Positions 48,901 through 54,859 of a DNA stretch of 64,000 nt are shown here, piece after piece; the stretch's first letter is position 1; the number at the start of each line of letters is the position of its first letter. Origin of the DNA: Tetranychus cinnabarinus (taxonomy: Eukaryota > Arthropoda > Arachnida > Trombidiformes > Tetranychidae); contig WHVY01000004.1 of the NCBI GenBank assembly GCA_022266195.1, forward strand, positions 9,565,501 through 9,629,500, in the 5' to 3' direction. The position numbers were made by a program, and so were the translations under genes. The notes under the pieces were generated by a model. The model made no database searches. It saw nothing but the letters and a program-made list of their open reading frames with translations, and was not told the DNA's origin.

Positions 48901-51900
48901 ATTTCTCCCTTGGCTATCAAAGGCGATTTTGGTCATGCATTGTTGACGTTCATTAAGCTCACTCTCCCATGAATCCTGTGACTTCTATCATCTTTCTTCT
49001 TCTTCTTCTTCAATCCTCATTTTCTCATCTTTTCTTGAGTGAAGATGATGTTGAATGGCAATGATAAGTCCATTTTGCAGTTTCAATGAATCAGTTTTCG
49101 GTTGATGATAAGATGAGTTTGTTAAAACAATGAGAAATAAAAGGTTTGTTTTAAATTTTCACAACCAAATTTCAATTCTCATTAATTTGTTTCAACATTT
49201 CATCGTTCCAGCAAATTGATTGGTAATTAGATTTGATTCAATTGATAATTATCATCTGGTTAGCAACTCTTGTCAAGAGCATTGCATTAGACTTGACTTT
49301 TCATTATAAGTTGGCTAATATTTTGGCTTCTAATGAAATTATCCTTTCTTGTTTGAATGAGCCATTGTTGTTATCCTGTCTCTGGAATGGATGAAGATGA
49401 TTGAAGATGTTCAAGATGATATTGAGAATCCACATGAAAAGAATGGCGAAAAAAGAGTAGAAAAAGTTAAGGTGACAATTGAATGGAAATTTTCTTCAAG
49501 AAAAAGTAGTCAATGTTGATGGTTTTTCTCGTAATAAAAGAAGAAAAAAGAAGAAGGAGAAGAAGAAGATAATGATGATGTTGATGAGTGAAGAAAAATG
49601 ATAAAGGTAAAGTGACCAGGTCAGTTTGTTGTCCTTTTCTTGGTTAACAAAAGAGAGAAGAAGTAAACTGAATCTCTCATGAGGGTTATATAACATCATC
49701 TTGGAAAGGCTTTTCATGAGTTATCAAGAAAAAGGAAGATGATGATGGAAGAAGATAATAAGGTAAGAAAACCATGAATATTAGATGAGAATAAAAGATG
49801 ATGTTAGTAAATCGAAAGTTATTTCTTCATCTTCTTCTCCTTTTATCATCTCTTGTGATTCTCCATTCCTGATGTAGCGAAGTGATGTAGTAAAGATTCC
49901 TTGGTTGTCAATTAAACGGTGAAAATTGTTGCCTAAATTGGATGAGAAAGAAAAAGAGAAAAATATAATTTTAATTCACTTGTTAACATGAGTGCAATTT
50001 TGGCTGTTTGTAAGTTATGATATCTATTTTCAATTGAGGGTTAAAAAGGTTTTTTTGTTTCTCTCTTCACAAGTTCATCTTTTTTCTTAACCTTGTGACC
50101 TTACTTTTTGTTCATCATTTTTACTCTGATTCTGTTCCTTTCTTTTTTCTTCTCTATCCAAGTTTACCATGATTATGATTGGGATGTTATCATGACTAAC
50201 ACTAAGAATGAATAATGATTGGTGAATATTTTGAGACAAAATGTTCTTTAAACATTGAGTTTGGCATTTGTCAAATGTCTAACCATCTAATGTATATTAA
50301 TCTGAATAACAACAAGGTTCATCTAATGTAAATTCAATGTTATTATTCAGTATGTAATAGTAATCATTTAACATGAAGAGGATGATGATGCAAGGAAGAA
50401 AGTAATGATAATAATTTATAAAAAAAATCAGTGTTAGTGGATGAGATGAATGTGAGTTAAGTATTTTTAAAGGAAACTTTTTAACCTTAACAGATTAATG
50501 GAGATCATTGATGGTTGATGATAATGATGATGACGATGATCAGACCAAGGGATAAAATTGATTCTCTTTAACAATGCTTGGATGATCTAAGGAGGAAGAG
50601 AGAGAAAGAGAGTTTAGTATTTCATTATGATATTATTATTACAAACCAATGAAAAAATTCAGACCAGTATATAACCAGAAAATGAAGAAAACATTCAATC
50701 TTGGAATGAAAAAAAAGTTTACTCTCAACCACTGAATCAGTGTCAAATATAAATCACACATTCGTTCACTTTACACTTCCAACTTGTACTCATCATCTTC
50801 ATAGCCTCATATCTCATCTTGTCTCTCACTCTGTCTCTAACTTTGGGCTTTTTATCATCATGCTAGTTACAACGTTGCAAGAAGAAAAAAATCAGAAGAA
50901 AAATTCAACTAATATTTAGAGCAACTTTTTCTTGATACGGTTCATGGGCATCAATTGCAATGATTTTGCTTTCCTTCCTCATGACTCCCTCTTTTACTTT
51001 ACTTTCTCCATCGCTTTCATCATCTTCTTCGTCTTCCTCCCTTGGTTGCCTTGTAAATGAAATCCATCTTTCCATTATCAATCATTGAAGAAAAACGTTC
51101 ATCATCCTTTGGGAAACAACGAAACCGTAACTTGCTTTTCTCATCTCACAACAAGAGATACAATTGATGAAAATGATGATGATGGTGATAAAGTATGAAC
51201 AAGAATAGAACCCAAAATCATCCATTTTAAATATTAATCCCAATTAACAGCAAGAGAAAAAAAACTGGTGAAAATTGAATAAAACTGGATTGTCAAAGTG
51301 TTAATGTAAAGGGATGCGTAACTTTAATCTATCCTTGGCTTGATAATTCAAAGCAAACGAGAACTTTTGGCTTGCTCAAGTCAAACAGAAGATTAATTGA
51401 TGTCCAAGTTCAGCAATAAATTAAGTATCCAATGCCAACACAAATTTAAATAGATAAAGGATTAACCCAAAAGTGAAGTCCACCAAAAAAAAAAGAGTTA
51501 GACTTTCAATGGTTCCATCAAATATTAACACCAACAACAGGAACATAAGATATATCCACAGCAATCCATGAGGTTTTATTCAAGTCAACTTTTAATGAAG
51601 TTAGAATGATAATTATTAATCTAAATGTCACAGGAAAACAAGAAAAAAATAACATTAGTTATTAAACAAAGAACCGTTAAATTATTCAATTTTTTGAAAA
51701 TGCAAAAGATGACTAAGAGCTGAGGGATTGTTACCTAATTAAACCTCTGATCTTTGAGTGGAAAATTGAACTTATTAAATATATAATTAACCAAACAATA
51801 CTTCTTGTTATTACCATATTCATTATTATCCTTGCTTTGATAAATATCGCATTTTTTTAATCAAACATTCTTATCATTTCCTTGGCTCATTCAATGTTGA

Positions 51901-53654
51901 AATCTAATTTAATTTGCTTCATATTTTTGGTATAACCAGCGATGATTGATTCGCTTGTTGTCCAGTTATCATCACCATCATCATTTTTCATTGATAGTAT
52001 CAACAATTTCATGAATACTTATCATCAACAATAACAAGATACTTAACATGTTAACTCATCTTGTTCATCATCAAAAAGTGACTATTATCATCAGCTTTTT
52101 ACATCTTGTGGCTACTTTCATCTTCAGCATCACAAGAATAGAGAAAATAAGAAGCATCCAAAATAACCTGAGTTGTCAATCAAATCTCGTCACGCCTTAT
52201 AAGCTTATATTAGGTAATAATTTACAAGATAATATTGACCAGCATTTCAATTGTGGGTAGGAATTTCTGAAAAAAAATTGAGATGAAAAAAATGTCAGAG
52301 AAAATGAGAAAAAAGGAAATTAAAATTCTGTTTCAATTTCTATCATCAAACCCAGCATGAATCTAGCTGATTAAAATATCATACAGTTGATTATCAAAAT
52401 CATTGAATCAGCTGTACAATACAGACGATGGCAAAAATGTCAGAAGAAAAACTAGATTCAAATTCAAATTCAAAGTCAAAAAATGAACTTACCGAGCATT
52501 TAATCGACGATTAATTTATCCAAATGATACCTGATGTTCACATTAATATTAATCCTTAATACAGGTTCAACGTTATGTAGGCAACAAAAAATTGAATCCT
52601 AAGCATCAATTGAATTAACGTAATTATGATTGTTTGTCACGCAAGAAAAAGATGAAAAAAAGACTTCCATAGCTTCCATTTTTGGCATTGTAGAGACAAT
52701 TTAAATCGCTTTACTAAGTTCATAGGGCACAATTACAATCGTTACAGTTTACTGATCACTGTTGATTTGTTAATTGTAAAGTAAACACAATATTCAAGGT
52801 TAATTTAAATAGCTATTGTTTTCACTTTTCAAGTTAACCCCGGCATTACATTTTTACAGCTTAAAGCATGACCAGCTTTTATGCTTTTAATGGCTATCTT
52901 TTAATATCGATTAACAAAGTATCCGTATTTTTGTATCTGTATTGATATCTTTACTGCTTTTTTTTCGCATTGTGCTTATTCTGGTTTTGTTTGTTCACAG
53001 GAATTGGGTTCAATTAAATATGGACCATTAGAGCAGAATATTGTTTATGCTGATTTACAATTAACCTATGATGAGAATGATTTAGTTAACAATAAAGGAT
53101 ATCAAATGAATACTAACCTGATTACTGGTTCTGACTTACATAGGAAAAACTCAACCCTATTAACAGCATCTAAACACCCAAAGGGTCACCAGTTCAACAA
53201 TTCAACGTTAAACTCTTACCATAACCAGCAACTTCAATTGAACAATCACATTGTTGATAGTTTATCTAATACCGATTATGTTTCAAAGTTAATTACTAAA
53301 CAACAACAACGTCAACTTAACCTAAATTCATTTAACAAAAGTTTGACCGCAGCAACAGCAACACCGAGTCCACCAGCAGCTAACCATTCACATCACCAGC
53401 TTAGTTCACCATTTAACATTAACCAAGCTATATCTTATCCTTACACTCAAAATCAGTATACATCATTAACTCCGTCCATATTAAATAATCATCGACATCA
53501 ACACCAGCAACATCTCACCTCACCTCACCACTATCATCAACCAACAAATGAATTGTCATCTCCATCACATCAAATTCATTACGCTTCCTCCCGTATAAGT
53601 GATTATGCTGTCCTACGATTTGATAAGACACCTTCGCCACCCTCAATCTGTTGA
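21276..53654 (+). CDS. Nine-Ig-domain single-pass cell-adhesion receptor (nephrin/Sidestep-like), main isoform
   Basis: Fourteen exons (21276-21909, 27374-27766, 28054-28174, 28634-28830, 29307-29648, 32016-32525, 32886-33254, 33319-33573, 34089-34394, 34455-34595, 34891-34921, 36103-36164, 37198-37349, 53001-53654) total 4167 nt and give 1388 residues plus stop, with phase kept at every junction. The order is a hydrophobic leader (about 71-86), a V-type Ig (C114, W129, C190), about eight more Ig domains to residue 1042, a membrane helix (about 1057-1079) followed by RMKRRR, and a cytoplasmic tail of about 300 residues. No fibronectin III domain is seen, which differs from classical nephrin. 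The tail has tyrosine motifs IVYADL (Y1187) and SDYAVL (Y1373). The likely role is homophilic or heterophilic recognition at the surface of neurons or muscle. The orthologue cannot be named with confidence. Confidence 0.8.
22702..22728 (-). repeat. Interstitial TTAGG-like tract
   Basis: TCCTAATCTAACCTAACC followed by TAACCTAAT is a run of the complement of TTAGG with about five units. It lies some 80 bases before SINE copy 3. Confidence 0.5.
22780..22930 (+). repeat. tRNA-related SINE-like element, copy 3
   Basis: ATCGATAGGTCC and CGTATTCGTACTG match ATCGATAGGGCC and ACAAACGTACTGG at 41095-41135 in the same orientation. TAGCTCCGTGG at about 22907 is an A-box-like sequence in the position expected from the other copies. 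No clear B box remains. Confidence 0.5.
25744..25795 (+). repeat. Short dispersed repeat (ATAATGCAAAATAACC family)
   Basis: GATAATAATGCAAAATAACC followed by CGATGGTG and, further on, GATGATTCAG, matches the copies at 31920 and 38926. Confidence 0.45.
27374..27766 (+). CDS. Nine-Ig gene, exon 2 (Ig2)
   Basis: Acceptor GGTTCGCTAG and donor AATG|GTAAGT, phase 1 to phase 1, residues 212-342. The domain has VHLTCKVTGGKP, LEWWSVKG and KLQCHVKH, the pattern of the second domain in Sidestep and nephrin proteins. An unusual run of 13 serines is inserted between strands. Confidence 0.85.
27562..27618 (+). repeat. Coding TCATCC/TCA microsatellite (poly-Ser)
   Basis: A run of serine codons, mostly TCA and TCC, arranged as a simple repeat inside Ig2. 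It gives 13 consecutive serines followed by TSPSS and would lie in a surface loop. Such runs change length easily between individuals. Confidence 0.7.
28054..28174 (+). CDS. Nine-Ig gene, exon 3 (Ig3, first half)
   Basis: Acceptor CTTTTTTTCTCAG and donor AATGG|GTAAGT, phase 1 in and phase 2 out. It encodes the first cysteine (TIKCIAIGSRP) and the core Trp (NIEWFNG) of Ig3. The SRP-x-x-x-I-x-W spacing is typical of Sidestep and nephrin third domains. Splitting one Ig over two exons in phase 2 is an exception in this otherwise phase-1 ectodomain. Confidence 0.85.
28634..28830 (+). CDS. Nine-Ig gene, exon 4 (Ig3, second half)
   Basis: Acceptor CAACTCGACAG and donor TTAT|GTAAGT, phase 2 in and phase 1 out. 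It contains the second cysteine in TIECRAINSAM and the linker NEPLKATIQFKVL, close to the corresponding linker of nephrin-type proteins. Confidence 0.85.
29307..29648 (+). CDS. Nine-Ig gene, exon 5 (Ig4)
   Basis: Acceptor TTTGCTTTCAG and donor CCTG|GTAAGT, 342 nt, phase 1 to phase 1, residues 449-562. A complete Ig domain with INIYCTYNANP, RWFKD and the DHSATYYCSIANEIG signature. Confidence 0.9.
29649..32015 (+). other. Intron 5 of the nine-Ig gene (2.4 kb)
   Basis: No exon seen. It contains a copy of the ATGCAAAATAA repeat at 31920. At 30180-30245 the minus strand has GACTCGAGTCC, which resembles a B box, but no convincing A box. Confidence 0.6.
31920..31965 (+). repeat. Short dispersed repeat (ATAATGCAAAATAACC family)
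   Basis: ATAATAATGCAAAATACACCG followed by ACAATGATGAG and GAATCAG. It lies only about 50 bases before exon 6. Confidence 0.4.
32016..32525 (+). CDS. Nine-Ig gene, exon 6 (Ig5 and Ig6)
   Basis: Acceptor CCCATTCGCAG and donor AAAG|GTAATT, 510 nt, phase 1 to phase 1, residues 563-732. Two Ig domains share one exon. Ig5 has IQLLCDVEDGNP, VRWIR and SGNYSCQALNEAG. Ig6 has LILECIVHQ, YLWEQDG and TRGNYSCAAISMAG. Confidence 0.9.
32886..33254 (+). CDS. Nine-Ig gene, exon 7 (Ig7)
   Basis: Acceptor CGACTTTTCCAG and donor GAAT|GTAAAT, 369 nt, residues 733-855. The domain has VSCRVECDPPCSIKWYSNG and SEITCSSTNNLAG. The two extra cysteines in VECDPPCS suggest an additional disulphide. The CDPPCSIKW signature is, to my knowledge, typical of one arthropod family of large Ig receptors related to nephrin and Sidestep. 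Confidence 0.9.
33319..33573 (+). CDS. Nine-Ig gene, exon 8 (Ig8)
   Basis: Acceptor TTTCTCTTGCAG and donor CTTC|GTAAGT, 255 nt, residues 856-940. A short Ig domain with EAIKCHSDALPEASYRWER and GGNYSCVAYNRHG. Confidence 0.9.
34089..34394 (+). CDS. Nine-Ig gene, exon 9 (Ig9)
   Basis: Acceptor TTAATTCGCAG and donor CTCA|GTAAGT, 306 nt, residues 941-1042. It has VVLICEAIANP, SFQWTLG and FGTWTCSVTNSVGSS, so it is an Ig domain rather than the fibronectin III domain that occupies this membrane-proximal place in nephrin. Confidence 0.85.
34455..34595 (+). CDS. Nine-Ig gene, exon 10 (transmembrane segment)
   Basis: Acceptor TTGATCTACAG and donor CAAG|GTAAAT, phase 1 to phase 1, residues 1043-1089. 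A helix starting SIILIAGILAII is rich in isoleucine and is followed by the stop-transfer sequence CRMKRRRAK. Exit in phase 1 makes it compatible with exon 11, exon 13 and the alternative exons at 42759 and 43725. Confidence 0.9.
34891..34921 (+). CDS. Nine-Ig gene, exon 11 (31-nt microexon)
   Basis: Acceptor CATGAACCATCAG and donor AAAA|GTAAGA. It enters in phase 1 and leaves in phase 2, encoding ESHSLASDRE plus two bases of a Lys codon. It is accepted because only this phase pair lets exon 12 be read as a Pro/Ser-rich tail and rejoin exon 13 in phase 1. If the donor is skipped, TAA follows at once (DREK-stop), which would give a receptor with a very short tail. Confidence 0.65.
36103..36164 (+). 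CDS. Nine-Ig gene, exon 12 (62-nt tail exon)
   Basis: Acceptor GACAATTTAG (weak pyrimidine tract) and donor AAAG|GTAATT, phase 2 in and phase 1 out. It encodes PESERTPTPSSYISHVPSNK, a polar cytoplasmic segment with possible Ser/Thr-Pro phosphorylation sites. The frame joins cleanly to GFLPLNVD in exon 13. Confidence 0.6.
37198..37349 (+). CDS. Nine-Ig gene, exon 13 (cytoplasmic tail)
   Basis: Acceptor CATGTTGACAG and donor AGG|GTAAGT, phase 1 in and phase 0 out, residues 1121-1171. It encodes a polar segment with NEIDNSSINP and EMYENMPFHRR. The phase-0 exit matches both the 53001 exon and the 54480 exon. Confidence 0.8.
38926..38975 (+). repeat. Short dispersed repeat (ATAATGCAAAATAACC family)
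   Basis: ATAATAATAATGCAAATAACCC followed by AATGTTGACC and CTCGAGTCAA. One A shorter than the other copies in the core. Confidence 0.4.
39190..39410 (-). pseudogene. Decayed coding fragment, origin unknown
   Basis: On the minus strand an open frame contains SREDPKIVNVV and RTVGRDEADLR. After a one-base shift it continues as VTDAIKRCYPLEK, stop, LEQLKSDQTQCADYLLKHRH, stop. This protein-like, less AT-rich patch with a frameshift and internal stops suggests a retroposed or transposon-derived gene fragment. I do not recognise the parent. The plus-strand reading from acceptor CTTCCTACAG is also open but looks less natural. Confidence 0.35.
41000..41400 (+). repeat. tRNA-related SINE-like element, copy 4
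   Basis: GGTTCAAATCC at 41332-41342 is a strong Pol III B box, preceded by TAGGTAAAGGAGTAGGTGA as in copy 1. Upstream, 41060-41165 contains TTTTGATGAGACAT, CAATCGATAGGGCC and AGATTTTTGGGTTT, the reverse complement of the body of copy 2. The tail after the B box (GATGAGTTGTGCAGATTTG) resembles that of copy 2. Confidence 0.6.
41660..41735 (+). repeat. Short dispersed repeat (ATAATGCAAAATAACC family)
   Basis: TTATCAATTTTGTTATC, then GATGATGCAAAATAATCC and AATGATACTTTGAGTCAACT. This is the fullest match to the copy at 6346, covering some 70 bases. Confidence 0.45.
42759..42873 (+). CDS. Candidate alternative terminal exon of the nine-Ig gene (acidic tail)
   Basis: A pyrimidine-rich acceptor (TTCTTTTTGTTATTCAAG) opens a frame of 38 codons ended by TGA. 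Entered in phase 1, it gives V (from G|TT), FTELEASAYDPDPL, an Asp/Glu-rich block and PYIKSMA. Codon use (GAT, GCT, ACT) resembles real exons in the window. Phase 1 matches the exits of exon 10 and exon 12, so it could replace exon 13 onward and make a short acidic tail. In phase 0 it is also open but only for 14 codons. It could instead be the last exon of an unrelated gene, but no other plus-strand exon nearby supports that. Confidence 0.45.
43725..43921 (+). CDS. Candidate alternative terminal exon of the nine-Ig gene (tyrosine-motif tail)
   Basis: A strong acceptor (TATCTTGCCTCTTTCAG) leads in phase 1 to G (from G|GG), PLYSVIKQDKSNN and SSSSYYEILQETSN, running to TGA at 43919-43921. SYYEIL fits the S-x-Y-x-x-L pattern of immunoreceptor inhibitory-type motifs, and LYSVI is Y-x-x-I. 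The phase matches exon 10 or exon 12. The motif type is shared with the 53001 and 54480 exons, which favours membership in the same receptor gene. The later part is basic and Ser/Trp-containing without a known domain. Confidence 0.5.
45476..45505 (+). repeat. Degenerate TTAGG-like tract
   Basis: GATTAGGCCAGGTCTGGTTA followed by GATTAGGTTG aligns with the tract at 6251 with a few substitutions. It lies about 80 bases from the 3' end of the 5S gene. Confidence 0.35.
45583..45587 (-). terminator. Pol III terminator of the 5S rRNA gene
   Basis: On the minus strand the 5S sequence ends GTAGAC and is followed directly by TTTTT, the standard RNA polymerase III stop signal. Confidence 0.8.
45588..45705 (-). 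rRNA. 5S ribosomal RNA gene
   Basis: 118 nt on the minus strand beginning GTCTACGACCACACCAGGC and ending GGTGTTGTAGAC; the two ends pair to form helix I. The conserved internal blocks are present: CCCGTCCGATCTCCGAAGTT, then AAGCACCTTCGAGCC (A box region) and TAGTACTTGGGAGGGAGACC (C box region). Length and ends suit a full gene, and a T5 terminator follows, so it may be functional. It lies alone, antisense, inside the long intron of the nine-Ig receptor gene rather than in a tandem array. Confidence 0.93.
47696..47900. repeat. Long inverted repeat (hairpin, about 80-nt arms)
   Basis: The left arm 47696-47775 begins TAAAGGGTGTTGAGGTTAGT. The right arm 47822-47900 ends with its reverse complement, ACTAACCTCAACACCCTTTA. 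The arms differ by about one substitution (GATAAGG versus GATAAAG) and one base of length in an A/T run. They are separated by a 46-nt loop. Transcribed either way, it would fold into a nearly perfect stem of about 80 bp. No coding frame is involved. Confidence 0.9.
53001..53654 (+). CDS. Nine-Ig gene, exon 14 (terminal exon, main tail)
   Basis: Acceptor TTTTGTTTGTTCACAG, phase 0, then 217 codons to TGA, residues 1172-1388. It starts ELGSIKYGPLEQNIVYADLQL and later becomes rich in His, Gln, Asn, Ser and Pro, as in low-complexity signalling tails. It ends near SDYAVLRFDKTPSPPSIC. IVYADL and SDYAVL match I/S-x-Y-x-x-L. Apart from these tyrosines no globular domain is evident. Confidence 0.85.
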   Translation, partial: ELGSIKYGPLEQNIVYADLQLTYDENDLVNNKGYQMNTNLITGSDLHRKNSTLLTASKHPKGHQFNNSTLNSYHNQQLQLNNHIVDSLSNTDYVSKLITKQQQRQLNLNSFNKSLTAATATPSPPAANHSHHQLSSPFNINQAISYPYTQNQYTSLTPSILNNHRHQHQQHLTSPHHYHQPTNELSSPSHQIHYASSRISDYAVLRFDKTPSPPSIC

Positions 53655-54299
53655 CAAACCCAGCACCCAAACTCTTCTGTTGTTAACCCATCGCCTTCAA
53701 GTTGACCAACACACACAATTAACATCTTACCCATTAAAAAACCAGGACATGGCAATATTGATCAAATCCAATGATACATTTACATGGAGTCCTCCTTTTG
53801 CTTGCCTTTTGTTATCTTTTACTCACCAACAACCCAAAAAAAAAGATTACTGTTTGTTTCATTTAGTTTCACTCATTATTACCATCATTAACATTGTCAA
53901 CATTAGCACCAGGTTAATCATTGCACTTACGTGATCCAACTCTTACCTTTAACTCTCTTCCACCCTTCATACCTCCTCACCCTTGATGATAATTACATCC
54001 CGTTGTGACTGTAAAATCATCTCATGGCCTTGAAGAAGATGATGTTGATGATGAAGATGAAGAAGAAACAGAAGAACCTTTTTTTTAACTTGTGTCTCTG
54101 GGAACAAATCAACAGCAAGAATAACTAATAACATTGAACCATCACAATCATCATCATCATCGTCAACAACAATTAACCAAGAGACTTTAGTAAAGCAGCC
54201 AAACACTAAAATATATTGCAAAAACTCTTTGTTTTCTGACCATCATTGTCTTTGTATTATAATTCATTTCATCCTTTGTTTTCATTCATTCTATTATAC

Positions 54300-54470
54300 T
54301 ATTATTATGATTTCTATTATTATTAGTATCATTTTTCTCTCTCTCTCACTCCATCATCTTTACCCTGACTTTTCCCTATCATCTTACTTTATCATCTTTC
54401 TCTATCTCTCCCTCTCTCTAATTTTGTTTATCTCATCTTCTTGATTCTCCTTCACTCTTTAAATGATATT
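54300..54470 (+). promoter_or_regulatory. Extended pyrimidine tract before alternative exon
   Basis: About 140 bases dominated by CT and TCATC runs (for example TTTTTCTCTCTCTCTCAC) precede the acceptor at 54479. Such tracts are typical binding sites for PTB-like splicing regulators, so regulated use of the next exon is plausible. Confidence 0.35.
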
Positions 54471-54479
54471 ACACAAAAG

Positions 54480-54557
54480 CCTTTTGGATATAACTTAGCG
54501 GCTGATCTCATCTATGCTGATCTCTATGAAGAACCAGGTTCATTACCAGGATCCTAG
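54480..54557 (+). CDS. Candidate alternative terminal exon of the nine-Ig gene (short YADL tail)
   Basis: Acceptor ATTACACAAAAG follows a long pyrimidine tract. In phase 0, matching the exit of exon 13, it gives 25 residues: PFGYNLAADLIYADLYEE, then PGSLPGS and TAG. LIYADL fits L-x-Y-x-x-L, and the YADL core repeats that of exon 14 (KYGPLEQNIVYADL against FGYNLAADLIYADL), so the two look like duplicated alternative exons. Polyadenylation signals follow about 270-300 bases on. Too short for ORF detection. Confidence 0.5.
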   Translation, partial: PFGYNLAADLIYADLYEEPGSLPGS

Positions 54558-54818
54558 GTTACTCTGGCCTTCACCTTTCAAAGGAATCATTCAGGATTCA
54601 GCTAAACCGCCCACAGAATCCATTGAAAAAAAGCAAACAACAAAACTATTAATGCTGCTTGCATCTGTAACAAAATGCGACCTTTTTTCGCCATCAAAAA
54701 GCTTCTCCTTCCTTGACCACAAAAAGTCTATCTTGAAAAACAGAAAAAAGATTCTACCTGTAAATATGAAAAAAATATCTTTATCAGTAACAATTGTATC
54801 AATACAATATGAATCAAA

Positions 54819-54859
54819 AATAAAAAGCAAACTTTTAGCTTGTTAGTTATCTTAATAAA
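54819..54859 (+). terminator. Polyadenylation signals
   Basis: AATAAA at 54819-54824 and again at 54854-54859 are the first consensus signals I found downstream of the stops at 53654 and 54557. They probably end the nine-Ig transcripts. Confidence 0.45.

Larger units (their letters stand above)
37350..53000 (+). other. Intron 13 of the nine-Ig gene (15.6 kb) with embedded elements
   Basis: Beyond the separately listed features (pseudogene fragment, SINE copy, two alternative terminal exons, 5S rRNA gene, hairpin, short repeats), I see no further exon I would defend. A segment at 46013-46080 with acceptor CTGGCACAG and a phase-0 open frame starting GKIEDNTDGW, and one at 52126-52213 with good splice borders, are marginal candidates. 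Confidence 0.6.

Noticed and set aside
52048..52260. Extra tail exon of the nine-Ig gene
   Set aside because: The splice-bounded part (52126-52213) is open only in phase 2 and exits in phase 1, which the 53001 exon cannot accept without a stop.
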